A stretch of DNA of 6,751 nucleotides from JBEICQ01 sp046297395 (GCA_046297395.1 JBKCNM010000108.1:1-6751); one strand, 5' to 3'. Counted from the first letter of the stretch, positions 1-6,315 are shown. Notes: generated by a model from the sequence alone, not told the origin. Numbers and translations are program-made.

Positions 1-282
1 AACAGACAGAAGGCCTGCTAGTAACAGCCGTTAGGCTTCATGTGAGGTGAATTGCTTACATGCAAGCGCAATTTTTCAAATCAATTGAAAGCTGGGTTGC
101 CAGTTTGGTGCCTCGAAATCCCTCACGAACGAAAAGTAGCAAAACATTCCTTAACAACTTTAGCCGAATATTTCTTCATGTCTCCGCCCTGCGCGCATGG
201 GGCATCCTGTATGTACTGAATTGCAGTGCCCTTGTCTCATGCCCCTTCAGATATACCTACATATTGTATTTTTGCATCCCTT
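1..282. other. Non-coding leader/intergenic region upstream of def
   Basis: I find no convincing gene here. Every minus-strand frame is closed by a stop before it reaches the left edge. On the plus strand one frame is open from base 3 to a TGA at 48-50 (15 residues, not recognisable), and it could be the tail of an upstream gene or chance. A 6-bp inverted repeat (AATTGC at 50-55, GCAATT at 68-73) with a short T-run lies just after that stop, too weak to call a terminator. The right end carries the likely def promoter. A plus-strand open frame starting at 60 runs into def in a different frame; its composition does not look like a real protein. Confidence 0.5.
267..274 (+). promoter_or_regulatory. 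Putative Bacteroidota -7 box (TAnnTTTG) for def
   Basis: TATTTTTG matches the TAnnTTTG -7 consensus of the Bacteroidota primary sigma factor. It ends eight bases before the chosen def start at 283, so transcription would begin only a few bases ahead of the ATG and give a very short or nearly leaderless message. I see no good TTG -33 element at the expected 19-23 base spacing, so the call rests on one box and its position. Confidence 0.45.
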
Positions 283-840
283 ATGATTTTACCCATCACA
301 GCCTACGGCGATCCCGTGCTCAGGAAAAAAGGTGCAGACATAGACCGCGACCATCCCGGTTTGCAGGAACTTATCCAGAACATGTTCGAAACCATGTACA
401 ATGCCCAGGGTGTGGGACTGGCAGCGCCTCAAGTGGGCAAAGCCATCCGTCTGTTTATTGTAGACGCCTCTCCCTTTGAAGAAGAATACCCCGAAACCAA
501 AGACTTTTCTCAGGTGTTTATCAATCCCGAAATCCTGAACCTCAGCGGAGATAAATGGAAGTTTAATGAAGGCTGCCTGAGCATTCCCGGCATCCGTGAA
601 GACATTGAACGACGCTCTGATGTGACCCTTCGCTATTTCGACGAAAATTTTGAACTGTACGAAGAAGACTTCAGCGGCATCATCGCCCGTATCATCCTGC
701 ATGAATACGACCACATCGAAGGCAAACTTTTTGTTGACTACCTGAGCCCGCTCAAGAAAACACTTATCCGCGGAAAACTGAATGACATCACCCGAGGATA
801 TGCCGAACCGTCCTACAAAATGAAATACAAAAAACCATGA
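283..840 (+). CDS. def: Peptide deformylase
   Basis: Peptide deformylase is the cytoplasmic metalloenzyme that removes the formyl group from the N-terminal methionine of nascent chains. All three family motifs are present in the 185-residue product: GVGLAAPQ (residues 43-50), EGCLS (96-100, metal ligand Cys98) and HEYDH (140-144, ligands His140 and His144, catalytic Glu141). Length is normal for the family. The frame is open from an ATG at 226, but I start at 283 because the protein then begins MILPITAYGDPVLRK, the usual N-terminus, whereas the extra 19 residues resemble no deformylase. No Shine-Dalgarno sequence precedes either ATG. A -7-like box lies just upstream. The stop overlaps the next gene as ATGA (837-840), indicating translational coupling. 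Function is very secure; the start is fairly secure. Confidence 0.97.
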   Translation: MILPITAYGDPVLRKKGADIDRDHPGLQELIQNMFETMYNAQGVGLAAPQVGKAIRLFIVDASPFEEEYPETKDFSQVFINPEILNLSGDKWKFNEGCLSIPGIREDIERRSDVTLRYFDENFELYEEDFSGIIARIILHEYDHIEGKLFVDYLSPLKKTLIRGKLNDITRGYAEPSYKMKYKKP

Positions 841-1391
841 ACAGCAAATACTTCCTCCCCGCTATCGCCCTGCTCTGCATCCTCTGGGCTTGCGGAAACA
901 AAAAAACAAAAACATCCGGCGACCCTTACAAAGACTCCCTCATCACGGTGATTACCAACTATGAAAAACAAACAGCGCCCGGAAAAAACAATGGAAGCCC
1001 CGAAAATACTTCCAGCGACTTGCTCAAATCCTACATGGATTTTTTTCATAAATACTCCAACGACTCTCTGGCACCTGCCTACCTTTTTAAGGCTGCACAA
1101 CTGTCCATTTTCATGCATTACTACATGCCTGCACTCGATTACCTCAGGCTTTTTCAGGAAATGTATCCCAAACACAGGCTCACAGATGATGCCACTTTTT
1201 TAACTGCCTTTATCTATGATAACCACATGCATGATGTGGAAAAAGCAAAAAAAGCATACGAAAATTTTATCGCTGCCTATCCCAATAGTCCTTTGGTGAA
1301 TGATGCCAAAGCCAGCATCAGTAACCTGGGCTTAAGCGATGAGGAGCTCATCCGCAAATTTGAACAACAGAACGGCATGGTAAAAAAATGA
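837..1391 (+). CDS. TPR-like outer-membrane-type lipoprotein
   Basis: The 184-residue product starts with a lipoprotein signal peptide: Lys4, a hydrophobic stretch at 5-18 and a lipobox LWAC ending in Cys19 (Trp at -2 is unusual but tolerable). After a polar, low-complexity linker to about residue 70, residues 80-160 are helical with two tetratricopeptide-like units, each closing with a Tyr-Pro (110-111 and 148-149) in the style of BamD and YbgF repeats. These domains usually mediate protein contacts in the periplasm, so an envelope scaffold role is likely, but the partner is unknown and I would not name it BamD: it is shorter and lacks the full repeat set. It overlaps def upstream and the Nif3 gene downstream by ATGA, and the start is preceded by an A-rich run instead of a Shine-Dalgarno site. 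Confidence 0.8.
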   Translation: MNSKYFLPAIALLCILWACGNKKTKTSGDPYKDSLITVITNYEKQTAPGKNNGSPENTSSDLLKSYMDFFHKYSNDSLAPAYLFKAAQLSIFMHYYMPALDYLRLFQEMYPKHRLTDDATFLTAFIYDNHMHDVEKAKKAYENFIAAYPNSPLVNDAKASISNLGLSDEELIRKFEQQNGMVKK

Positions 1392-2497
1392 GCGCCCTTA
1401 CCGTAAAACACATTGCCGCCACACTGGAGCAGGAAGCCCCGCTGAGCTGGCAGGAATCCTACGACAACGCGGGTTTGCTTGTGGGCGATCCCAACATGGA
1501 ACTGAGCGGGGTGCTCTGCACACTCGACATCACCATGGAAGTGCTCGAAGAAGCGCTACAGAAAAAATGCAACCTCGTGGTAGCACATCATCCCCTGATT
1601 TTTTCTCCCATCAAAAAAATCAGTACTGCAAATCCTGTGGAGCGCATGCTCATGTTTGCCATTAAAAACAACCTGGCTCTCTACGCTTCCCATACCAACC
1701 TCGACAATGCCTACAGAGGCGTAAACAACCTGATGGGCAAAAAACTCGGTCTCAGCCAAACACGCATCCTCCAGGCCGCCAAGGGGCAATTGCAAAAACT
1801 GGTGGTATATGTGCCGCATGCCCATCTCGATGAGGTGTGTAATGCCCTGTTTGCTGCAGGCGCCGGACACATCGGTAAATACGATGAGTGCAGCTTCCGC
1901 ACAGAGGGAACAGGCACCTTCCGCGGTGGCAAAGAAGCCAATCCCTTCATTGGTCATGTGGGCGAAAGACATTACGAATCCGAAACCCGCCTGGAAGTAA
2001 TTGTACCCATGCACCTCAACAAGCAGGTGATGCATGCCCTCAGACAGTCGCATCCCTATGAGGAAGTGGCATACGAACTCATTGCCATCAGCAATACCAA
2101 CCGGTACAGCGGTGCCGGACTGATAGGTAACCTGCCCCGGCCCATGAGCACAAGTGAATTGCTTGCGCATGGTGCCTCGGTATTTCACTGCAAAACCATC
2201 AGACATACTGCTCCCGTTCACGATACACACACCCTGCTTGCCCTCTGTGGAGGCAGCGGCAGTTTTTTGTTACCCGGGGCCAAAGCCGCAGGTGCCACGG
2301 CCTTTATAAGTGCCGACTTTACCTATCACAAGTTTTTTGATGCTGATAATCAAATACTTATTTTAGATATAGGGCATTTTGAATCAGAGCAGTTTACACC
2401 CGAAATACTGCGTGAGCTGATTGTGGAAAAATTTCCTACTTTTGCAGTCCATTTGTCAGAAATTCAAACAAATCCCATCCACTACTTCATCCCATGA
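1388..2497 (+). CDS. Nif3-like dinuclear metal center protein (long form)
   Basis: This 369-residue protein belongs to the Nif3/YbgI/YqfO family, which assembles into hexameric rings with a two-metal site in each subunit; the physiological reaction is not settled. The metal ligands are visible: His67 and His68 in AHHP, Asp106 in SHTNLD, then His330 and Glu334 in GHFESE, spaced i/i+4 as in E. coli YbgI. The two Nif3 halves (about 1-130 and 240-369) flank an extra domain at about 137-237 containing the SHPYEEVAYEL segment. This is the PII/CutA-like insertion found in the long YqfO-type proteins, which explains the length against about 250 residues for YbgI. The gene overlaps both neighbours by ATGA and has no Shine-Dalgarno site, only an A-rich run. 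GTP cyclohydrolase I type 2 is a common but doubtful database label. No residue I checked is missing. Confidence 0.95.
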   Translation: MSALTVKHIAATLEQEAPLSWQESYDNAGLLVGDPNMELSGVLCTLDITMEVLEEALQKKCNLVVAHHPLIFSPIKKISTANPVERMLMFAIKNNLALYASHTNLDNAYRGVNNLMGKKLGLSQTRILQAAKGQLQKLVVYVPHAHLDEVCNALFAAGAGHIGKYDECSFRTEGTGTFRGGKEANPFIGHVGERHYESETRLEVIVPMHLNKQVMHALRQSHPYEEVAYELIAISNTNRYSGAGLIGNLPRPMSTSELLAHGASVFHCKTIRHTAPVHDTHTLLALCGGSGSFLLPGAKAAGATAFISADFTYHKFFDADNQILILDIGHFESEQFTPEILRELIVEKFPTFAVHLSEIQTNPIHYFIP

Positions 2498-3267
2498 GTA
2501 AAACAAAAGCCCCCGTTGCCGAAAAGGAAATGTCGGTTGAAGAAAAACTCAAAAATCTGTACGCACTTCAGCAGATTGATTCAACCATTGATAAGATTCA
2601 GAACATCAGGGGAGAATTGCCGCTGGAAGTGAGCGATCTTGAAGACGAAGTAACCGGGCTTCAAACCCGCATCAACAACCTGAAAGAGGAAGTGAAGCAG
2701 TTTGATGAAATGATTTCCCAAAAAAAGATTTCCATCAAGGATGCCCAGGAGGCCATTAAAAAATATACCTCACAGCAGGAAAAAGTGCGCAACAACCGTG
2801 AGTTTGATTCCCTTTCAAAGGAAATTGAATTCCAGAACCTCGACATCCAGTTGAGCGAAAAGCGCATCAAGGAATACAAGGTATTGCACACCACCAAGTC
2901 GGAAGCCCTCGAAGAAGCTGAAAAAACTTATGCAGAGCGCTCTACAGACCTGGAGCAGAAAAAAGCTGAGCTCAACGACATCGTGGGCGAAACACAAAAA
3001 GAAGAAGAACAGTTGCTGAAAAAAGCAGCCAACGCCGAAAAAAATATCGACTCGCGTCTGCTCAATGCTTATCGCCGTATCCGTGGCAACACGCGCAACG
3101 GTTTAGGTGTGGTATCCATCCAGCGCGATTCCTGCGGAGGTTGTTTCAACAAAATTCCTCCCCAAACACAAATCGATATCAAAGCGCACCGCAAGATTAT
3201 TGTTTGCGAACATTGCGGTCGCATCCTGATCGATTCCGAGACCCTCTTCGGAGCAGATAACAAATAA
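2494..3267 (+). CDS. Coiled-coil protein with C-terminal C4 zinc ribbon
   Basis: The 257-residue product has a long charged helical part (about residues 14-190, heptad-like, rich in Glu, Lys and Gln) predicted to form a coiled-coil hairpin. A zinc ribbon follows, with four cysteines in two CxxC pairs: Cys214/Cys217 and Cys238/Cys241. This is the architecture of the C4-type zinc-ribbon family that includes Chlamydia CdsZ and Helicobacter HP0958/FlgZ. The conserved VRNNREFDSLSKEIE segment sits in the coiled coil. In those relatives the protein acts with secretion or flagellar components or binds RNA, but no such genes are seen here, so its role in this organism is unknown. The start overlaps the Nif3 stop as ATGA; an internal Met at residue 13 (MSVEEKL) is an alternative start. 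Pairing of Nif3 and zinc-ribbon genes recurs in Bacteroidota, as I recall. Confidence 0.9.
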   Translation: MSKTKAPVAEKEMSVEEKLKNLYALQQIDSTIDKIQNIRGELPLEVSDLEDEVTGLQTRINNLKEEVKQFDEMISQKKISIKDAQEAIKKYTSQQEKVRNNREFDSLSKEIEFQNLDIQLSEKRIKEYKVLHTTKSEALEEAEKTYAERSTDLEQKKAELNDIVGETQKEEEQLLKKAANAEKNIDSRLLNAYRRIRGNTRNGLGVVSIQRDSCGGCFNKIPPQTQIDIKAHRKIIVCEHCGRILIDSETLFGADNK

Positions 3268-3283
3268 AACGGCCTGCAAGCGA

Positions 3284-3301
3284 CGCGGTATTTTCTCCGC
3301 G
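3284..3301 (+). repeat. Small inverted repeat between zinc-ribbon and PRT genes
   Basis: CGCGG (3284-3288) and CCGCG (3297-3301) flank an 8-base T-rich loop in the 48-base gap before the phosphoribosyltransferase. The stem is short but all G/C. No U-run follows, so it does not look like an intrinsic terminator. It could slow readthrough, protect an mRNA end, or be chance. Confidence 0.3.
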
Positions 3302-3315
3302 ATGTTTTCATCAGT

Positions 3316-3804
3316 ATGACAAACAGCATCCTCACCCATGAGCAGGTTCAGGCCAAGATTAAAAGACTGGCAGCTCAGGTGTATGAATGCTTTTGCGAAC
3401 AACCGCAAGCATTTCTGATGATTGGTATACAAGGCAATGGAGAAGCACTGGCAGCAGCCATCACTGAACACTTGCCTCTTCCCTGCCGCATGGCAAGCCT
3501 GAGCATCAATAAAAAAAATCCGGGCGCAGCTCCCATCAGTCTGAGCATTGATGCCAAAGATATTCCACCGCTTGTAGTGCTGGTTGATGATGTATGCAAC
3601 ACAGGCTCTACCCTGTTTTATGCAGCAGCCGGTTTGCTCAGTCACGGGGTTAGCACCATCAAAACAGTGGTGCTCATAGACAGATACCACCGCAGGTTTC
3701 CCATCAGCACCGATTTTGTAGGACTCTCACTTGCCACTACCTTGCAGAGCCACATCCGTGTGGAACACGAGAACAATCAGTGGCTGGCCCTGTTAGAAAA
3801 TTAA
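3316..3804 (+). CDS. PyrR-like type I phosphoribosyltransferase
   Basis: The 162-residue cytoplasmic protein has the type I phosphoribosyltransferase fold. A first phosphate-binding loop is seen in IGIQGNGEALA (36-46), and the PRPP-binding signature VVLVDDVCNTGST at 87-99 carries the acidic pair Asp91-Asp92. The C-terminal part, DRYHRRFP (122-129) followed by DFVGLSLATT (133-142), matches the PyrR pattern (DRGHRELP, then DYVGKNIPT) better than hypoxanthine or adenine enzymes. PyrR proteins bind PRPP, may have uracil phosphoribosyltransferase activity, and in Firmicutes attenuate pyr operons. Here no pyrimidine genes and no obvious PyrR-binding leader are visible, so substrate and regulatory role are open. 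The gene follows the zinc-ribbon gene after 48 bases and precedes the peptidase gene by 7. An ATG at 3302 is out of frame and ends immediately. Confidence 0.85.
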   Translation: MTNSILTHEQVQAKIKRLAAQVYECFCEQPQAFLMIGIQGNGEALAAAITEHLPLPCRMASLSINKKNPGAAPISLSIDAKDIPPLVVLVDDVCNTGSTLFYAAAGLLSHGVSTIKTVVLIDRYHRRFPISTDFVGLSLATTLQSHIRVEHENNQWLALLEN

Positions 3805-3811
3805 CACGACT

Positions 3812-5851
3812 ATGAAAAACAAATATATCCTCCTCACCACAATCATCTGTGGCTTGTTCTTCTTTATCCCTCCGGCATCTGCTGCAGGAAACAAAACCCC
3901 CGACGGCATCGACCCCAATAATTTTGATGCCGCCATCAAAGCACACGACAATTTTTATCTGTATGCCAATGGAGGCTGGTTAAAAAATAATCCGGTGCCC
4001 TCTACCGAAGGTCGCTGGGGAAGTTTCTCCATCATCCAGGAAGGCAATCTTCACAAGCTGAGAACCCTGCTTGCCGAAGCCGGACAACAGACCTCTGCAC
4101 CGGGAAGCAACAAACAGAAAATGGGCGATTATTATTTCGCAAGCATGGATTCTGTCAAGAAAAACAAAGAAGGACTGAAGCCCCTTTTGCCTATGCTGGG
4201 AGAGGTGGAAGCCTGCAAAACCAATGCAGATATTGTTGCCCTCCTCCCGCTTTTACAGGTTCGTGGCGTAAGGGCCGTTTGGTCTCTTTATGTTTCTGCC
4301 GATCCCAAAGCCAGTTCCCAAAACATTACACAGGCAGGTCAGGGCGGCCTGGGCATGCCCGACAGGGATTATTACTTTAAAAAAGATGCTGATACCAAAT
4401 CGGTGCAAGAAGCCTATTTGGCACACCTGAAAAAACTCTTTGTAATGATGGGCGACAAGCCCGCAGATGCGGAGACCCACGCAAATCTTGTGATGGAAAC
4501 CGAAACCATGCTGGCATCTGCATCCATGACCAATGTAGAACTCCGCGACATTGAGAAACAATACAACAAATTTACCATTGCCGAGCTCGAACAAAAATAC
4601 CCCAACAGCCGATGGAGATCTTATCTCGACGCCCTTGGACTCAAACAGGCAAGCAACCTCATCATGGCGCAACCCTTGTTTTTTGCCAAAACCGACAGCC
4701 TTTTTAAGTCACTTCCCACCGGCCATTGGATTCAATACCTGCGCTGGAATGTGATCAATGCCTTTGCCGATCAATTGCACGATGAACTATCCCAAGCCAA
4801 TTTTGATTTTTACCGCACCGTACTGTACGGACAAAAAAAGATGAAGCCGAGGTGGAAACGCACCATCCAGGAGATTGACGGAACCCTTGGCGAAGCGCTT
4901 GGGCAGCTGTTTGTAGAAAAATATTTTACTTCTGAATCCAAAAAGCGGGTAAGTGAGTTGGTTGATAACCTTGTTACTGCTTATCGCGAACGCATTGATG
5001 CACTGGACTGGATGAGCCCTGAGACCAAGGCCATGGCCCAGAAAAAACTCAATACGGTGATTCGCAAACTTGGATATCCCGACACCTGGAGAGATTACAG
5101 CGCCATGAAGATTGGCCGTGAGTCGCATCTGCAAAATTACATCAGTGCTTACCGTTTTGAACTGCAACGCAATTACAACAAGCTTGGCAAACCGGTAGAC
5201 AAAACAGAGTGGTTTATGACCCCTCCTACAGTGAATGCCTATTACAATCCCACCACCAACGAAATTACTTTTCCTGCAGGCATCATGCAGCCTCCCTTCT
5301 TTTTTCCGGACGGCGACGATGCTGTTAACTATGCCGGCATTGGAGCGGTGATTGGACATGAGCTCACACATGGCTTCGATGATCAGGGATCGCAGTTTGA
5401 CGAAGAAGGCAACATGAAAAACTGGTGGACAGACAAAGACAAAGAAGCATTTACTGCCAGAACACAGGTATTGGTAAAACAATTTAATAACTATGTAGCC
5501 ATCGATTCCATGCATATAAACGGCGAACTCACCCTGGGTGAAAACATTGCAGATTTGGGCGGAATGGCCATTGCCTATGCGGCATTCAAGAAAACTGCGC
5601 AAGGAAAATCTGAAGAACGCATCCTTGGATTCACACCCGACCAGCGATTTTTTCTCTCCTGGGCACAGATCTGGAGAACCAATTATACGCCGGCAGCCCT
5701 CAAGCACCAGGTAAACACCAATCCGCATTCCCCCGGAATGTTCAGGGCAAATGGTCCCCTGAGCAACATGCCTGAATTTTACAAAGCCTTCGAGGTAAAA
5801 CCCGGAACACCGATGTGGAGAAACGAAAATGAGCGTGCAAAAATCTGGTAA
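3812..5851 (+). CDS. Secreted M13-family zinc metallopeptidase (neprilysin/PepO-like)
   Basis: The 679-residue endopeptidase belongs to family M13 and cleaves peptides, generally oligopeptides. An N-terminal signal peptide is clear: KNK, a hydrophobic core at 5-20, and a probable signal peptidase I site after ASA at residue 24. The mature protein is thus likely periplasmic or extracytoplasmic. The helical M13 N-domain spans about 34-425. The catalytic domain holds the substrate-binding NAYY (475-478), the zinc motif HELTH (His516, catalytic Glu517, His520), the third ligand Glu577 in ENIAD with Asp581, and the late HSPGMFR motif with His639 and Arg645. It ends in a terminal Trp, as the family usually does. 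Length is typical and every key residue is present, so it should be active. It lies 7 bases after the phosphoribosyltransferase gene and is probably cotranscribed. The physiological substrate is not evident from the context. Confidence 0.97.
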   Translation: MKNKYILLTTIICGLFFFIPPASAAGNKTPDGIDPNNFDAAIKAHDNFYLYANGGWLKNNPVPSTEGRWGSFSIIQEGNLHKLRTLLAEAGQQTSAPGSNKQKMGDYYFASMDSVKKNKEGLKPLLPMLGEVEACKTNADIVALLPLLQVRGVRAVWSLYVSADPKASSQNITQAGQGGLGMPDRDYYFKKDADTKSVQEAYLAHLKKLFVMMGDKPADAETHANLVMETETMLASASMTNVELRDIEKQYNKFTIAELEQKYPNSRWRSYLDALGLKQASNLIMAQPLFFAKTDSLFKSLPTGHWIQYLRWNVINAFADQLHDELSQANFDFYRTVLYGQKKMKPRWKRTIQEIDGTLGEALGQLFVEKYFTSESKKRVSELVDNLVTAYRERIDALDWMSPETKAMAQKKLNTVIRKLGYPDTWRDYSAMKIGRESHLQNYISAYRFELQRNYNKLGKPVDKTEWFMTPPTVNAYYNPTTNEITFPAGIMQPPFFFPDGDDAVNYAGIGAVIGHELTHGFDDQGSQFDEEGNMKNWWTDKDKEAFTARTQVLVKQFNNYVAIDSMHINGELTLGENIADLGGMAIAYAAFKKTAQGKSEERILGFTPDQRFFLSWAQIWRTNYTPAALKHQVNTNPHSPGMFRANGPLSNMPEFYKAFEVKPGTPMWRNENERAKIW

Positions 5852-5856
5852 CAGAA

Positions 5857-5898
5857 AACAGGCTTGCATATAAAAAAAATATATATTTGCAGCCTGTT
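5857..5898 (+). terminator. Bulged hairpin after the peptidase gene, overlapping the tRNA promoter
   Basis: AACAGGC-T-TGCA (5857-5868) pairs with TGCAGCCTGTT (5888-5898) as an 11-bp stem with one bulged base; the 19-base loop is A/T-rich. It begins five bases after the peptidase stop. Only CTT follows, so as an intrinsic terminator it would be weak; it could instead mark an mRNA 3' end. Its right arm contains the final bases of the tRNA -7 box. Confidence 0.4.
5882..5889 (+). promoter_or_regulatory. Putative Bacteroidota -7 box (TAnnTTTG) for tRNA-Asp
   Basis: TATATTTG fits TAnnTTTG exactly and ends 17 bases before the mature tRNA 5' end, predicting a short leader of about ten bases. A TTG at 5864-5866 is the nearest -33 candidate, but the 15-base spacer is shorter than the usual spacing. 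The box lets the tRNA be transcribed independently of the peptidase gene. Confidence 0.55.
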
Positions 5899-5907
5899 CT
5901 TAACAGG
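5893..5907 (+). repeat. Hairpin abutting the tRNA 5' end
   Basis: CCTGTT (5893-5898) and AACAGG (5902-5907) form a perfect 6-bp stem with a CTT loop, and its last base is G1 of the tRNA. The same CCTGTT can pair instead with the upstream AACAGG at 5857-5862, so the two hairpins exclude each other in a readthrough transcript. Confidence 0.45.
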
Positions 5908-5980
5908 GTTCGGTAGTTCAGCTGGTTAGAATACGTGCCTGTCACGCACGGGGTCGCGGGTTCGAGTCCCGTCCGGACCG
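5907..5980 (+). tRNA. tRNA-Asp (anticodon GTC)
   Basis: A full cloverleaf of 74 bases can be drawn. The acceptor stem is GGTTCGG (5907-5913) with CCGGACC (5973-5979), including one T-G wobble. The D stem is GTTC/GAAT. The anticodon stem is CGTGC/GCACG around a CTGTCAC loop with anticodon GTC at 5941-5943. The T stem is GCGGG/CCCGT around TTCGAGT. Discriminator G73 (5980) is the identity base expected for tRNA-Asp. The 3' CCA is not encoded (CAA follows), so it must be added by the CCA-adding enzyme. It decodes GAC and GAT. Confidence 0.97.
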
Positions 5981-5983
5981 CAA

Positions 5984-6002
5984 GCTGATCAAAACGATCA
6001 GC
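5984..6002 (+). repeat. Perfect hairpin immediately 3' of tRNA-Asp
   Basis: GCTGATC (5984-5990) and GATCAGC (5996-6002) form a 7-bp perfect stem with an AAAAC loop, three bases after the discriminator. It is distinct from the terminator that follows. It may shape the 3' trailer for endonuclease processing or simply isolate the tRNA fold; neither role is shown by the sequence. Confidence 0.6.
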
Positions 6003-6005
6003 CTC

Positions 6006-6035
6006 AAAAAAGCGAGCATCATGCTCGCTTTTTTT
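6006..6035 (+). terminator. Strong intrinsic terminator after tRNA-Asp
   Basis: AGCGAGC (6011-6017) pairs with GCTCGCT (6023-6029) around an ATCAT loop and is followed by a run of seven T (6029-6035). A run of six A precedes the stem (6006-6011), so the structure also has terminator form on the minus strand and can be bidirectional. This closes the tRNA transcript, and the peptidase operon if it reads through. Confidence 0.9.
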
Positions 6036-6069
6036 ATTTAAACGGAAATCCCAAAAAATACTTCAGGAC

Positions 6070-6165
6070 AAAACGAGCCCAAACGGTAAAAAAAAGTGAA
6101 CCACCAAAAGCTTGCTTTTGAAGTGGGAAGCTTTTTTTACCGACAAGCGAAGCTTGACTCGTTTT
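6070..6165. repeat. Nested inverted repeats forming a predicted three-way junction
   Basis: Three stems nest exactly. P1: AAAACGAG (6070-6077) with CTCGTTTT (6158-6165), 8 bp perfect. P2: CGGTAAAAAAA (6084-6094) with TTTTTTTACCG (6132-6142), 11 bp, then an internal loop, CCAC/GTGG (6101-6104 and 6123-6126), an AA bulge, and CAAAAG/CTTTTG capped by a CTTG loop (6105-6120). P3: CAAGC/GCTTG (6144-6156) around GAA. Single unpaired bases separate P2, P3 and the right arm of P1. As RNA, G(CUUG)C is a known stable tetraloop; as single-stranded DNA, GCGAAGC is a known stable mini-hairpin. It may be a small RNA, a bidirectional terminator or a mobile palindromic repeat. I recognise no described family. 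Confidence 0.6.
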
Positions 6166-6270
6166 AATTCAATTCCCAGGGTGAACAGAACAGGAAGAGA
6201 ATCTTTCCTAGAAAATTAAATTTTCGTCATTAAAAGAAGATTTCTTTACGGCTCTCTCCTGAAAAAAAAA

Positions 6271-6278
6271 TATGTTTG
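6271..6278 (+). promoter_or_regulatory. Possible orphan -7 box (TAnnTTTG)
   Basis: TATGTTTG fits TAnnTTTG, and transcription from it would start near 6284 and run into the GC-rich palindromic block. No -33 TTG is seen at the usual distance and no gene follows. It could drive a small RNA or be a chance match in A/T-rich DNA. Confidence 0.2.
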
Positions 6279-6315
6279 GGAGCATCTCTCACATACAAAA
6301 AAAATTTTTTGGGGG

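Noticed and set aside
3..50. Plus-strand frame open from the left edge to TGA, possible tail of an upstream gene
   Set aside because: Only 15 residues, not recognisable; the inverted repeat after it (50-73) is too weak to serve as supporting terminator evidence.
226..282. Upstream ATG that would lengthen def by 19 residues
   Set aside because: The extra residues do not resemble a deformylase N-terminus or a signal peptide, and MILPITAYGDPVLRK at 283 is the normal start.
60..479. Plus-strand open frame of 139 codons overlapping the start of def
   Set aside because: It overlaps def in another frame, has an Arg/Ser/Cys-rich unstructured composition, and resembles no family; def has all three catalytic motifs.
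1556..2230. Minus-strand open frame of 224 codons opposite the Nif3 gene
   Set aside because: Antisense to a gene with conserved metal ligands; no recognisable motif of its own.
3103..3690. Minus-strand open frame of 195 codons across the zinc-ribbon and phosphoribosyltransferase genes
   Set aside because: It spans two well-supported plus-strand genes and the gap between them; no domain is recognisable.
4787..5869. Minus-strand open frame of 360 codons opposite the M13 peptidase
   Set aside because: It lies almost wholly antisense to a peptidase gene with complete zinc and substrate motifs. Its Cys/Phe/His/Arg-heavy translation is typical of an antisense reading.
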